From Flavobacterium quisquiliarum (GTDB lineage: Bacteria; Bacteroidota; Bacteroidia; Flavobacteriales; Flavobacteriaceae), in the NCBI RefSeq assembly GCF_019308285.1, contig NZ_WWEM01000025.1, positions 1-64,000 on the forward strand: a DNA stretch of 64,000 nucleotides, in the 5' to 3' direction. Below are positions 53,348-62,949 of the stretch, piece after piece. How positions within the stretch are numbered: the first letter of the stretch is position 1; each line of letters starts with the position of its first letter. The notes below the pieces were generated by a model. The model saw only the letters and a list, made by a program, of their open reading frames with translations, did no database searches and was not told the DNA's origin. A program made the translations under genes and the position numbers.

Positions 53348-54998
53348 AAAAACAGCATTTGTTCTACTGAAAAAAATATTTGTATTGCTGCTGTTAACCC
53401 ACAGCGTTTTAACAGCACAGAATACAGAAATTCAAGATAAAGCCATCAAAAAAGTTTTAGAAAAATCATATCCCGCAGCTGTAAAGCTGTGGGGTATTGA
53501 TAGTTTAAACTTAAAACAAAACAGCCCGCAGTTTTCGGGTGTCGTCGTGACACAGGAAGGAATTATTTTAACCGCAGCTCATGCAATTCATCCAGGTAAT
53601 TTTTACAGGGTACATTTTCCTGATGGAAAAACGGTGAAAGCTAAAGCTATGGGAAGAATGGGAATTAAATCGATGCAAGGAAGACCGGATATAGGAATGC
53701 TTAAAATAATTGATCCGGGAACTTATCCTTTTGCTGAAATGGGCTGGTCTGACAGTATGAGTACTGATAATTTGTGTATCAGTATAGCTTATCCAACAAC
53801 ACTCAATCAAGATATTCCAACAATACGTGTAGGTAAAGTAGCAACCGTGTTAGATCCATGGGGATTTATGGTTTCAACCTGCAAAATGGAACCGGGGGAT
53901 TCTGGAGGGCCGCTTTTTGATAATCTGGGAAGAGTTATTGCAATTCATAGCCGTATAGCTATAGATGAAGACATTAATTACGAGTCACCGATCAATCTTT
54001 TTAGAGAATATTGGGACAATTTATTGCAACCGATAAATTACGCAGAATTACCTTCAAATAAACAACAGTTTACATCTGACGCTTTAAAGGATAAACTTAT
54101 CAATAATGTAAGTATTCCATCATATAGTTTAGTAGCAAAAGGCACAGTTGAAATAGTAAGCAAGGTTGATAGGGCAGAAGTAGTAGCTTTTGGCACGCTT
54201 ATTAAACCCGAGAAAAAATCAGGAAAATTCACATGGATTGTTACCAAAAGCAGTCTGCTGATAAACGATTTTTTAGTTAAAATTGATGGTAAATTTTACA
54301 ATGCAAAAGTTTTTACCACTAGTCTGCCAAATGATTTAGCACTTATAAAAATCAATAAAATTGATAAAGAAGCCATTTCTAAAACTAAAGTTGCTAACTC
54401 ATTTGAAAATCCTGGAACAACCCTTGTCAGTTTTTTAAGTGATAATAAAAATGAATTAAGTTCATTAGGATCTAGAGTCTTTGAATTTAAGACTAAACCT
54501 GCTAAAGGTTACTTTGGTGCAGGTGCCAATTTTATTAAAGGAAATATAACTATTACGAGTTTAGGCCCAGATAGTCCAGCAGCAAAAGCAGGTCTTAAGG
54601 TACAGGATCAGGTTAAATTTATTAACGGAATTGCTGTTATTAAACCTGAAGATTATGGTAGGGAATTAATGCAGTATGCGGTTGGAGATACTATTTCGAT
54701 AAAGGGATTAAGAAACGGAGAAGAGTTTGATTATGCTGTAGTATTAGGAGAATCCCCTTTAAGTGATCATCCTGCCAATAAATTTCAGGGTGGTAGAAGT
54801 GAACGATTTGATAACTTTGAATCTGTTTTTGCTCATGATGCAAAGTTACAACCTCATCAATGTGGAGGACCTGTTTTTAAAACTGACGGAACTTTTATGG
54901 GAATTAATATAGCTCGGTTTAGCCGCACTTGTTCTCTGGCAATACCCGCTGAGGTGATTTTTAGTTTTGTAGAATCCTCTTTAAATACTGAAATTTAA
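53331..54998 (+). CDS. Trypsin-like serine protease with PDZ and a degenerate second protease domain
   Basis: A 555-aa exported protein starting at TTG 53331 (signal MKVKSKKTAFVLLKKIFVLLLLTHSVLTAQ). The first trypsin-like domain (about 35-235) has H84 in LTAAHAIHPG, D120 in GRPDIGML and S191 in EPGDSGGPLF. A second, degenerate trypsin-like region (about 265-380 and 500-555) is interrupted by a PDZ domain (about 395-482, SLGPDSPAAKAGLKVQDQV). In the second domain the serine position reads HQCGGPVF (C511). It could degrade protein ligands at the surface or periplasm; DegP-like quality control is the alternative. Confidence 0.85.
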   Translation: MKVKSKKTAFVLLKKIFVLLLLTHSVLTAQNTEIQDKAIKKVLEKSYPAAVKLWGIDSLNLKQNSPQFSGVVVTQEGIILTAAHAIHPGNFYRVHFPDGKTVKAKAMGRMGIKSMQGRPDIGMLKIIDPGTYPFAEMGWSDSMSTDNLCISIAYPTTLNQDIPTIRVGKVATVLDPWGFMVSTCKMEPGDSGGPLFDNLGRVIAIHSRIAIDEDINYESPINLFREYWDNLLQPINYAELPSNKQQFTSDALKDKLINNVSIPSYSLVAKGTVEIVSKVDRAEVVAFGTLIKPEKKSGKFTWIVTKSSLLINDFLVKIDGKFYNAKVFTTSLPNDLALIKINKIDKEAISKTKVANSFENPGTTLVSFLSDNKNELSSLGSRVFEFKTKPAKGYFGAGANFIKGNITITSLGPDSPAAKAGLKVQDQVKFINGIAVIKPEDYGRELMQYAVGDTISIKGLRNGEEFDYAVVLGESPLSDHPANKFQGGRSERFDNFESVFAHDAKLQPHQCGGPVFKTDGTFMGINIARFSRTCSLAIPAEVIFSFVESSLNTEI

Positions 54999-55070
54999 TT
55001 CATCTTAAAGAAAACGACTGTCTTGCTATACCGCAATCAAAAATAAATATTGTTCTTATATACCAAAATA

Positions 55071-55098
55071 AACCGAGTTAGAAATAACTCGGTTTTTT
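55071..55098 (+). terminator. Terminator of the SusCD-thioredoxin-protease operon
   Basis: AACCGAGTTA / TAACTCGGTT with a GAAA-type loop, then seven T residues; 73 nt past the protease stop. Confidence 0.88.
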
Positions 55099-55222
55099 TA
55101 TGTCTATAGATGAATTTAGATATGTGAATCGGTTTGTCTAACCGCAGTTTTGCTACAAACTGATAATTGTCATTTCTTCTTCGAATTCTTTTTCGTAATA
55201 TTACTATTGTAAATTTTTTTGA

Positions 55223-56296
55223 ATGAGAAAGATCAAATACAAGAAAGGACGCAAGCTGCAGCATATTACTTTAGAATATACAGGAACGCACAAAGAACAT
55301 GAAACTGAGATGCAGCTTTTTGTTTATGATGATGCAGATGTCGTTGAATATGATAAGTTTACAGTTTTAGCTTTAAATTCTTGTTTTGACTATACTAAGA
55401 ATAATTGGCTCAATATTCATGGTTTGAATGACATTAATCTGATTAAAACAATTGGAACTCATTTTAAACTGGATGATTTTCTCCTTGCCGATATTTTAAA
55501 TACAACCAAAAGAACTAAACTAGAAGAACAGCAAAATGTTTTATTCTTCAATATAAAGTCCCTTTTGCCTTCTGAATATTCAGATAATATCAGCGTTGAG
55601 CAGATCAGTTTTATTCTGAAAGAAGGAATTCTAATTTCATTTCAGGAAAAACGAAGTGATTTCTTTACGCATATTCGAGAGCGTCTTCGCACACATGCAG
55701 GAATTGTAAGGACAAAAAAAGTAGATTATCTTCTTTATTTACTACTTGATGCCGTAATGGAAAACTTCTATATTACCATTGAAGACGAAGAGGAAAAAAT
55801 CGAAGAATTGATTAATCAAGCTAAGAAAGGAGCGCATCCGGTTATTCTGGAGAAAATTGAGAATCATCGCGATAATTTTAATTTTTTAAAACGATCTATC
55901 GTGCCACTTCGAGATTCATTATACTATCTTAAAACGATTAAAGATGATGATGAAAATAATGGACTTATACAGAAAGAAACTTTTAATTTCTTTATCAGAC
56001 TTCATCAAAAGAGTTTAGAGCTTTTAGAACAGATAGAATCAGATATGAGTGCATTGGAGAGTGCTTCTAATTTCTATTTTTCGGAACAAAGCCGAAAAAT
56101 GAATGAAATTATGAAAACCTTGACGATAATTTCAGCCATCTTTATTCCTCTTACTTTTATTGTGGGAGTTTACGGAATGAACTTTGAATATATGCCGGAA
56201 CTCAAAATGAGAAATGGTTATTTTATAGTCATGGGCATTATGTTTTTATTAGTGATAGCTTTGATTGTCTATTTCAAAAAGCGACGCTGGTTTTAA
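55223..56296 (+). CDS. corA: CorA-family magnesium/cobalt transporter
   Basis: A 357-aa inner-membrane channel for Mg2+. The soluble N-terminal domain is followed by long stalk helices (ALESASNFYFSEQSRKMNEIMKTLTIISAIF). The signature YGMNFEYMPEL sits at the end of TM1, and a second helix (YFIVMGIMFLLVIALIVYF) ends in the basic tail KKRRWF. It is monocistronic, with an operon terminator upstream. Confidence 0.95.
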   Translation: MRKIKYKKGRKLQHITLEYTGTHKEHETEMQLFVYDDADVVEYDKFTVLALNSCFDYTKNNWLNIHGLNDINLIKTIGTHFKLDDFLLADILNTTKRTKLEEQQNVLFFNIKSLLPSEYSDNISVEQISFILKEGILISFQEKRSDFFTHIRERLRTHAGIVRTKKVDYLLYLLLDAVMENFYITIEDEEEKIEELINQAKKGAHPVILEKIENHRDNFNFLKRSIVPLRDSLYYLKTIKDDDENNGLIQKETFNFFIRLHQKSLELLEQIESDMSALESASNFYFSEQSRKMNEIMKTLTIISAIFIPLTFIVGVYGMNFEYMPELKMRNGYFIVMGIMFLLVIALIVYFKKRRWF

Positions 56297-56329
56297 CATT
56301 TGTTTCAGTAAAAAAGGAATGATTTCTAT

Positions 56330-56337
56330 TAAATTTG
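56330..56337 (+). promoter_or_regulatory. -7-type promoter element upstream of pta
   Basis: TAAATTTG matches TAnnTTTG and lies 25 nt before the pta start. A TTG is found only 27 nt further upstream, a wider gap than usual. Confidence 0.45.
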
Positions 56338-56362
56338 TTATTTAGAATAAATATAAATAATT

Positions 56363-58456
56363 ATGAGTAAAGCAATATATATAGCCACTAGTGATCACAA
56401 TAGTGGTAAATCGATTATCACGCTCGGTTTAATGAGTATCTTGATTGGAAAGACTGCTAAAGTGGGTTATTTTAGGCCTATAATCGAAGATTTTGTTGAC
56501 GGCGAGGTAGATAATCATATTGAGACAGTTTTGTCGTATTTTAACCTTGATATTCAGTTTGAGGATGCTTATGCGATTACAAAAAGCAGATTAATCAAGA
56601 AAAAGAATAAAGGAAAAATAGGCGAGGTTTTGGATTTGATTATTGAAAAATATAAAAAACTGGAAGAGCGTTTTGATTTCGTTTTGGTTGAAGGAACAAG
56701 CTTTACAGGAGAAGGAACTTCGATTGAATTAGATTTAAACGTTTTAATCGCTAAAAACTTAGGAATTCCGACCATAATTGTTGGTTCGGGAGTTGGTAAA
56801 ACCTTAGAAGAACTTTTAGACAGCTTGTATTTAGTGTATGATTCATTTAAAGTAAAAGAGGTAGAAGTTTTATCGGTTTTTGCTAATAAAGTACAGCCCG
56901 AAAACATTGAATTGGTTACTAATAGCCTTCAAAAAACGTTACCTTCAAATGTTTTGATAAACACTATTCCACTTATCTCTAGTTTAAATAATCCAACAAT
57001 GCAGGAAATTGTAAACGAATTGAATGCAAAAGTGTTATTTGGAGAAAATTACCTGAATAACGAAATCGGACATTACAGCGTAGGGGCGATGCAATTGCAT
57101 AATTATTTAGTTCATTTACATGACAATGCTTTAGTAATTACTCCAGGAGATCGTTCTGATATTATTTTAGGTGCTTTACAGGCAAACGAATCAGCCAATT
57201 ATCCAACCATTTCAGGAATTATTTTGACAGGAAATATTGTTCCGGAAGAAAGTATCTTAAAGCTTATAGAAGGACTTTCGGCAATTGTTCCAATTATCGC
57301 TGTTGATGGCGGAACTTATCATATTACAAACAAAATTGGGTCTATAAAATCTGAAATCTATGCAAATAATACACATAAGATTGAAACCTCAATTACTACT
57401 TTTGAAAAATATGTAAATAACGATGCTTTATCCGAAAGATTGATCACTTTTCAAGCAGAGGGAATGACGCCAAAAATGTTTCAATATAACATGGTTAAAA
57501 GGGCGAAACAACACAGAAAACATATTGTATTGCCGGAAGGAAATGATGACCGAATTATTACGGCCGCGTCAAGATTATTAGATATGGATGTGGTTGATAT
57601 TTCTATTATTGGCGATAAAAAGCAGATTGAAAATAAAGTCGTAGAATTAGGAATTACATTTGATTTTTCTAAAGTAAACATCATTAATCCGATAGAATCT
57701 GAATTTTACGAAGATTATGCGAACACGTATTATGAATTGAGAAAAGCTAAAAACGTAAGTATTACAATGGCAAGGGATTTAATGGAAGACGTTTCTTATT
57801 TCGGAACTATGATGGTATACAAAGGCCATGCAGACGGAATGGTGTCGGGAGCAGCGCATACGACACAGCATACCATTTTACCAGCGCTTCAGTTCATTAA
57901 AACTAAACCAAATTCTTCAGTTGTTTCTTCGGTATTTTTTATGTGTTTAGAAGATAGGGTTTCTGTTTTTGGAGATTGCGCCATCAATCCAAATCCAACA
58001 GCAGAACAATTGGCAGAAATTGCAATTTCTTCAGCAGAATCTAGTTTGGCATTCGGAATTGAGCCAAAAATAGCCATGCTTTCTTATTCTTCAGGTTCAT
58101 CTGGAAAAGGAGATGAAGTGGATAAAGTGAGAACAGCTACAGCCATTGTAAAAGAAAAAAGACCTGATTTAAAGATTGAAGGCCCAATTCAGTATGATGC
58201 TGCGGTTGATTTAAGTGTCGGAAAAAGCAAAATGCCAGATTCTGAAGTAGCAGGACAAGCAAGTGTATTAATTTTCCCTGATTTAAATACAGGAAACAAT
58301 ACTTATAAAGCTGTTCAAAGAGAAACAGGAGCTTTAGCAATTGGCCCAATGCTTCAAGGATTAAATAAACCTGTAAACGACCTAAGCCGTGGCTGTACAG
58401 TTGATGATATTATCAATACAGTGGTAATTACAGCAATTCAAGCGCAGGGAATGTAA
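56363..58456 (+). CDS. pta: Phosphate acetyltransferase, long form
   Basis: A 697-aa cytoplasmic enzyme that interconverts acetyl-CoA and acetyl phosphate. The N-terminal P-loop BioD-like domain (ATSDHNSGKSIITLGLMS) and central DRTGG domain (about 215-320) are regulatory. The C-terminal PTA domain (about 370-695) has LPEGNDDRIITAASRL, GMVSGAAHTTQHTI, and SYSSGSSGKGDEVDKVRTA. Together with AckA it makes ATP from acetyl-CoA, or activates acetate. Confidence 0.96.
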   Translation: MSKAIYIATSDHNSGKSIITLGLMSILIGKTAKVGYFRPIIEDFVDGEVDNHIETVLSYFNLDIQFEDAYAITKSRLIKKKNKGKIGEVLDLIIEKYKKLEERFDFVLVEGTSFTGEGTSIELDLNVLIAKNLGIPTIIVGSGVGKTLEELLDSLYLVYDSFKVKEVEVLSVFANKVQPENIELVTNSLQKTLPSNVLINTIPLISSLNNPTMQEIVNELNAKVLFGENYLNNEIGHYSVGAMQLHNYLVHLHDNALVITPGDRSDIILGALQANESANYPTISGIILTGNIVPEESILKLIEGLSAIVPIIAVDGGTYHITNKIGSIKSEIYANNTHKIETSITTFEKYVNNDALSERLITFQAEGMTPKMFQYNMVKRAKQHRKHIVLPEGNDDRIITAASRLLDMDVVDISIIGDKKQIENKVVELGITFDFSKVNIINPIESEFYEDYANTYYELRKAKNVSITMARDLMEDVSYFGTMMVYKGHADGMVSGAAHTTQHTILPALQFIKTKPNSSVVSSVFFMCLEDRVSVFGDCAINPNPTAEQLAEIAISSAESSLAFGIEPKIAMLSYSSGSSGKGDEVDKVRTATAIVKEKRPDLKIEGPIQYDAAVDLSVGKSKMPDSEVAGQASVLIFPDLNTGNNTYKAVQRETGALAIGPMLQGLNKPVNDLSRGCTVDDIINTVVITAIQAQGM

Positions 58457-58499
58457 ACTCAATTAAAAATTGAGAATTAAAAATTAAAAAAAGGAACAC

Positions 58500-58672
58500 G
58501 GATGAGAAAGATTCGCTATCACGAAAACGCAGATTTGCACAGATTTTATTTTTGACGAAATGAAAAATCCGTTTTAATCCGAGTCTTTACGAAGTAAATC
58601 TGCGTCATCCGCGTACTATCCCAACAATAAAATAAACTTAGTGACTTAGCGCCTTTGCGGCAAAAACATAAA
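58500..58672. repeat. Intergenic repeat-like sequence between pta and ackA
   Basis: Contains the inverted pair CGCAGATTT (about 58529) and AAATCTGCG (about 58596), followed by gactta gcgcctttgcggc just before the ackA start. Sequences of this kind recur between genes in Flavobacterium genomes, from memory. The pairing could form a hairpin in the pta-ackA transcript. Confidence 0.45.
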
Positions 58673-58674
58673 AA

Positions 58675-59859
58675 ATGAAAATACTTATTATAAACTCAGG
58701 AAGTTCCTCAATTAAATATCAATTAATGGTTATGCCGACAAACGAAGTAATTTGTTCGGGTATGATTGATAGAATTGGTTTAGAAACTTCGAATATTACT
58801 TTTAAAACAGCTTCCAATTCAATAGAAGAAATATTGCCAATTCCAACACATAAAGTAGGTTTGCAGAAAGTTTCGGATTTGCTTTTGGATCCTGAAAAAG
58901 GAGTGATTAAAACGACTTCGGAGATTGTAGCAGTTGGACATAGGGTAGTTCATGGAGGAAGTTATTTTTCTGATACGACCATCATTACAGAAGAAGTTAA
59001 AGAAAAAATTAAAGAGCTTTCAGAGTTGGCGCCTTTGCATAATCCCGCACATTTGGTTGGAATTAATGTGGCGGAAGAAATTTTTTCAGATGCCAAACAA
59101 GTGGCTGTTTTTGATACCGCTTTTCACCAGACCATTCCAGTTGAAGCACATAAATATGCGATTCCGAATTTCCTTTTAACTGAGCATAAAGTTCGTGTTT
59201 ACGGTTTTCATGGAACAAGCCATAAATATGTTTCAGAAAAGGCTATTAATTACTTAGATAAGAATTCTAAAATCATTACGATTCACTTAGGGAACGGTTG
59301 CAGTATGAGTGCTGTAAAAGAGGGAAAAAGTATTGATACCACAATGGGATTTTCGCCATCAAATGGTTTAATTATGGGAACTCGTGCTGGAGATATTGAT
59401 CAGTCGGTTATCTTTTATTTAGTGAAAAATCTTGGCTACACTCCAGACGAAGTGAATTCTATTTTGCTAAAACAAAGCGGAATGCTTGGTTTAACAGGTT
59501 ACAGCGACTTAAGAGATATCGAATCTAAAGCTCAAGAAGGAGATAAAGACTGCAAACTAGCCTTATTAATGAATGCGTATAGAATTCGAAAAACAATTGG
59601 TGCTTATGCGGCAGCTTTAAACGGTTTGGATGCTATCATATTTACAGCAGGAATTGGCGAGAATTCGTCATTTATGCGTAATTTAATCTGTACCGATATG
59701 GATTATTTCGGAATTCAAATTGACGCAGGAAAAAATCAAATTCGTTCTAAAGAATTGAGAGAAATCAACTCAGAAAACTCAATTGTAAAAGTGTTGGTTG
59801 TTCCTACTGATGAAGAGTATGAAATCGCCAATCAGGTTTTTCAGTTGCTTGAAAATTAA
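58675..59859 (+). CDS. ackA: Acetate kinase
   Basis: A 394-aa ASKHA-fold kinase that transfers phosphate between acetyl phosphate and ADP. Signature 1 is MKILIINSGSSSIKYQLM and signature 2 is VYGFHGTSHKYVSEKA; the adenosine region has FTAGIGENSSFMR. Family-length, with a conserved VVHGG. Located 218 nt after pta in the usual order. Confidence 0.96.
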   Translation: MKILIINSGSSSIKYQLMVMPTNEVICSGMIDRIGLETSNITFKTASNSIEEILPIPTHKVGLQKVSDLLLDPEKGVIKTTSEIVAVGHRVVHGGSYFSDTTIITEEVKEKIKELSELAPLHNPAHLVGINVAEEIFSDAKQVAVFDTAFHQTIPVEAHKYAIPNFLLTEHKVRVYGFHGTSHKYVSEKAINYLDKNSKIITIHLGNGCSMSAVKEGKSIDTTMGFSPSNGLIMGTRAGDIDQSVIFYLVKNLGYTPDEVNSILLKQSGMLGLTGYSDLRDIESKAQEGDKDCKLALLMNAYRIRKTIGAYAAALNGLDAIIFTAGIGENSSFMRNLICTDMDYFGIQIDAGKNQIRSKELREINSENSIVKVLVVPTDEEYEIANQVFQLLEN

Positions 59860-59879
59860 ATATTAATTCTAATAGTTTA

Positions 59880-59907
59880 AAAAGCTTCTCCATCGAGAAG
59901 CTTTTTT
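59880..59907 (+). terminator. Terminator of pta-ackA
   Basis: AAAAGCTTCTC / GAGAAGCTTTT with a CATC loop, then T residues. Confidence 0.88.
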
Positions 59908-59934
59908 ACTTTTTAGAAATTAAATTTTTGTGAG

Positions 59935-59942
59935 TATCTTTG
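59935..59942 (+). promoter_or_regulatory. -7-type promoter element for the sensor-regulator gene
   Basis: TATCTTTG is a perfect TAnnTTTG box. It overlaps the TTG at 59940 that would otherwise be the first start, which argues that translation begins further downstream. Confidence 0.5.
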
Positions 59943-59960
59943 AGTTTTAATCTGAACATA

Positions 59961-62705
59961 TTGAAATCGATACTTTTAAAATCAGTTTTCTTCTTTTTCA
60001 TCGCTTTACAACTTCAAGCACAAGAATTACTTCCTTTCGTAGAAAATTACAGCAAATCCGATTATCAGGGAGATAATCAAATTTGGAATGTAGTTCAGGG
60101 AAATGATGATGCGATGTATTTTGCTAACAATCACTATTTACTTCGCTATGATGGAGTAAAATGGGAAAAATATACACTTCCAAATAAAACCATTATCAGA
60201 TCTATTCTTATTGAAGGAGATAAAATTTATTCCGGTTCTTATAAAGAGTTTGGTTATTGGTACCGAAAAAATGGAACAATGCATTATGTCTCGATTACCA
60301 AAAATCTAAGATTGTTTGATGAAAGAGATAATGAAGAAATCTGGAAAATTTTCAGATTTAATGGTTCGCTTTATTTTCAATCCTTTAATGATGTCTTTAT
60401 TTATAATGGAAAGACAATCAAAAAAATTAAATTTCCTTTCCTTATTTCGTATTGTTTTGCTGTAGATGAAAATCTGTATGTGGCTTCTGTTCAGGATGGA
60501 ATTTTCAAAATGAACGATAAATATATTTCTAATCCAAAAGGATGGGACATTTTGAAGAAAACGGTTGTTCATGCTATCGAAAAACATGAAAATAAGACCT
60601 ATATATTTACTCAGAAAAAAGGTGTTTTTGTTGTAGATAAAGACGGTTTAAAAAGTTGGGACAATCCAATAAACGAAACTTTGAAATCGGCTACTATAAA
60701 TGTGGCAAAATTTATAAAAGGCGAAAAACTGGTTGTTGGAACAGGGAATCGAGGCATTATTATTTTAGATCTCAAAAACAACACCTGTAAAAATATTGAA
60801 CGAGATAATGTTTTGATGAATAACTCAGTGTTGAGTTTAGGATTTGATAAAGAGAATGATCTTTGGGTTGGGTTGGATAACGGAATTGCGCATGTTGAGG
60901 TCAATTCGCCGATTTCTTTCTTTTATGACAATTCAGGACTTTTAGGTTCGGTTTATTCTGTTGCGACTATTAATAAAGGCTATTTAATTGCCTCCAATCA
61001 TGGAATCTTTGAATACAGTGCAGGAAAATTTAATATGATGCCCAACACACAGGGGCAGGGCTGGAATATTTCTTTAATAGACGGAAAGTATATTATTGGC
61101 CATAATGATGGAACTTTCTCATATGAAAATAATTCGCTGACCAAGATTAATGGTGTCAGCGGAGGCTGGAACATGTCCAAGAGCAGTATTAATGATACCT
61201 ATTTTCAGTCTACCTACAGTGGTATTTTGGTTTATGATAATCCTTCAGATCTTTCTCACTATAAAATTATCAAAGATCTAGCGAAACCTATAAAATATGT
61301 AGCGCAGAATAAAAAAAATGAAATTTGGGCTGCCGATAATTATCGTGGATTGTATCGTGTTGTATTAGACGATAATTATAATACTTTGAAAGTTGAAAAT
61401 GTCACACAACAAAGTAAAATAATAAACGATTTTGGGATCAAGATTTTTGAATTCAGAAAAGAAATTCTCTTTTTAATTAATAATGTTTGGTACACTTACA
61501 ATGCTATTGCTGGTAAATTGGAAGAAAACGAATTATTTAATGAAAATTTTAAAAACCTAACCGATATTGTTTCTATAGATGAAGATCATTTTATGGTTTT
61601 GCAAAACGGAATCCTTTATCACATTTACGTAGAAGGAAACAAATTTATATGGAATATCATTCAGGAGAAATATTATAAGGGAAAACTCATCAATGAAAAT
61701 TTAAGAATCTTTAAAAAAGACAATTATTACTTGTTTAATCTTGACGACGGATTTATTTCGCTTAAGCTAAAATATGAGAATAAACAAAACTCTAAAATAG
61801 AAATTGAAGCATTCAGCAATAATGTTTTAGTTCCGAATGAATCCAAAATTAAATTCAATACCGAATTAAGAATAAATGCTATTTCAGGAATTTATGGAGC
61901 AAGTAAGCCTAATTTATTTTATAAGTTAGATAAGGGCAAAGACTATTTTTCAATTTCTGACGGATTGATTATTTTGAACAATTTGAGCAGCGGGAATCAT
62001 TCTGTAGAAATCTTTAAACACGATGGTGCAAATTATGAAAAAGTTTCTGTTTACAAATTTAAAGTTGCAGAGCCTTGGTATTTTTCTTTTTGGATGATCC
62101 TTTTGTATTTATTTGTAATAGCGACAGTTTTATTTTTCTATTACAAATGGAATAAGTTTCGATATATGCAAAAACTAAAATTGCAGGCTGAAGAATTAAA
62201 ACATCAGCGAGAAATTCTCGAAATGGAATTGAAAAAAGAAAATGAACTCAATCTTCAGGAATACGAAAAACATATTTTAGAATTAGAACTTCAAAGTAAA
62301 TCTTCTGAAGTAGCAGGCAAATCGTTATCAATTGCGAAGCAGACAGAAATGATTGATAAAATCCAAGGAATTCTAGAAACAGAAAAAGATTTTTCTAAAC
62401 TTAAAAGCGAAATTAAAAAAGCAATTAAGATTAATGAAGTAAATAAGCACGAATGGGAAATATTTGAAACCAATTTGAATCAGATCCATAATGAGTTTAT
62501 CATCAATCTTTCTAAAAAATATCCACACTTAACTCCAAAGGATATTAAATTATGTGTTTATCTAAAAATGAACCTTTCTTCTAAGGAAATTGCTCCTATG
62601 ATGAACATCTCTTTTAGAGGTGTAGAACTACATAGATATCGTCTCAGAAAGAAATTAAACCTTACTCAAGATGAAAACCTATCAAAATTTTTATTAAGTC
62701 TGTAA
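59961..62705 (+). CDS. Membrane-bound propeller-sensor HTH regulator (triple-tyrosine/LuxR type)
   Basis: A protein of about 914 aa, single-chain sensor and transcription factor. With the TTG at 59961 the signal peptide is MKSILLKSVFFFFIALQLQAQ; an upstream TTG at 59940 would add 7 residues. The periplasmic part (about 25-700) has beta-propeller repeats (NDLWVGLDNGIAHVE, NNHYLLRYDGVKWEKY) and a Y_Y_Y-like end (SSGNHSVEIFKHDG). After a membrane helix (FWMILLYLFVIATVLFFYY) comes a coiled coil and a C-terminal LuxR-like HTH (KDIKLCVYLKMNLSSKEIAPMMNIS). It likely controls the downstream SusC locus, as SusR-type regulators do. Confidence 0.88.
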   Translation: MKSILLKSVFFFFIALQLQAQELLPFVENYSKSDYQGDNQIWNVVQGNDDAMYFANNHYLLRYDGVKWEKYTLPNKTIIRSILIEGDKIYSGSYKEFGYWYRKNGTMHYVSITKNLRLFDERDNEEIWKIFRFNGSLYFQSFNDVFIYNGKTIKKIKFPFLISYCFAVDENLYVASVQDGIFKMNDKYISNPKGWDILKKTVVHAIEKHENKTYIFTQKKGVFVVDKDGLKSWDNPINETLKSATINVAKFIKGEKLVVGTGNRGIIILDLKNNTCKNIERDNVLMNNSVLSLGFDKENDLWVGLDNGIAHVEVNSPISFFYDNSGLLGSVYSVATINKGYLIASNHGIFEYSAGKFNMMPNTQGQGWNISLIDGKYIIGHNDGTFSYENNSLTKINGVSGGWNMSKSSINDTYFQSTYSGILVYDNPSDLSHYKIIKDLAKPIKYVAQNKKNEIWAADNYRGLYRVVLDDNYNTLKVENVTQQSKIINDFGIKIFEFRKEILFLINNVWYTYNAIAGKLEENELFNENFKNLTDIVSIDEDHFMVLQNGILYHIYVEGNKFIWNIIQEKYYKGKLINENLRIFKKDNYYLFNLDDGFISLKLKYENKQNSKIEIEAFSNNVLVPNESKIKFNTELRINAISGIYGASKPNLFYKLDKGKDYFSISDGLIILNNLSSGNHSVEIFKHDGANYEKVSVYKFKVAEPWYFSFWMILLYLFVIATVLFFYYKWNKFRYMQKLKLQAEELKHQREILEMELKKENELNLQEYEKHILELELQSKSSEVAGKSLSIAKQTEMIDKIQGILETEKDFSKLKSEIKKAIKINEVNKHEWEIFETNLNQIHNEFIINLSKKYPHLTPKDIKLCVYLKMNLSSKEIAPMMNISFRGVELHRYRLRKKLNLTQDENLSKFLLSL

Positions 62706-62766
62706 GATTTGATTTTGTTTTTTACAGATATTATATTTTTAGATATCTATTTTTATATAATTCTAA

Positions 62767-62899
62767 TACATCATTACTACATCATAACGTTATGTTAAAG
62801 AAAAAATGATAACGATTACTTTGTTGATAATCAAATATATATTCTTAAAATTTAACATAATGATGTAGCTGTGTTGTAGTGGTGTTTGATGTACTACAA
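62767..62899. promoter_or_regulatory. Inverted-repeat-rich operator region upstream of the second susC
   Basis: CATAACGTTATG at 62783-62794 is a perfect palindrome. The arm CTACATCAT...TTATGTTAAA (62777-62799) is matched inverted by TTTAACATAATGATGTAG (62851-62868). TACATCAT occurs twice (62767 and 62778). TTGTAGT (62874) and ACTACAA (62893) form a further dyad. The cluster suggests several binding sites, probably for the upstream HTH regulator. Confidence 0.55.
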
Positions 62900-62949
62900 C
62901 GTTGTAATTGTTTAATTTGGCTCTACTAACTTAAACGATTACGTACTGT

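Noticed and set aside
58500..58672. CRISPR-like short repeats between pta and ackA
   Set aside because: Only one inverted pair and no regular repeat-spacer array; a dispersed intergenic repeat is a better reading.
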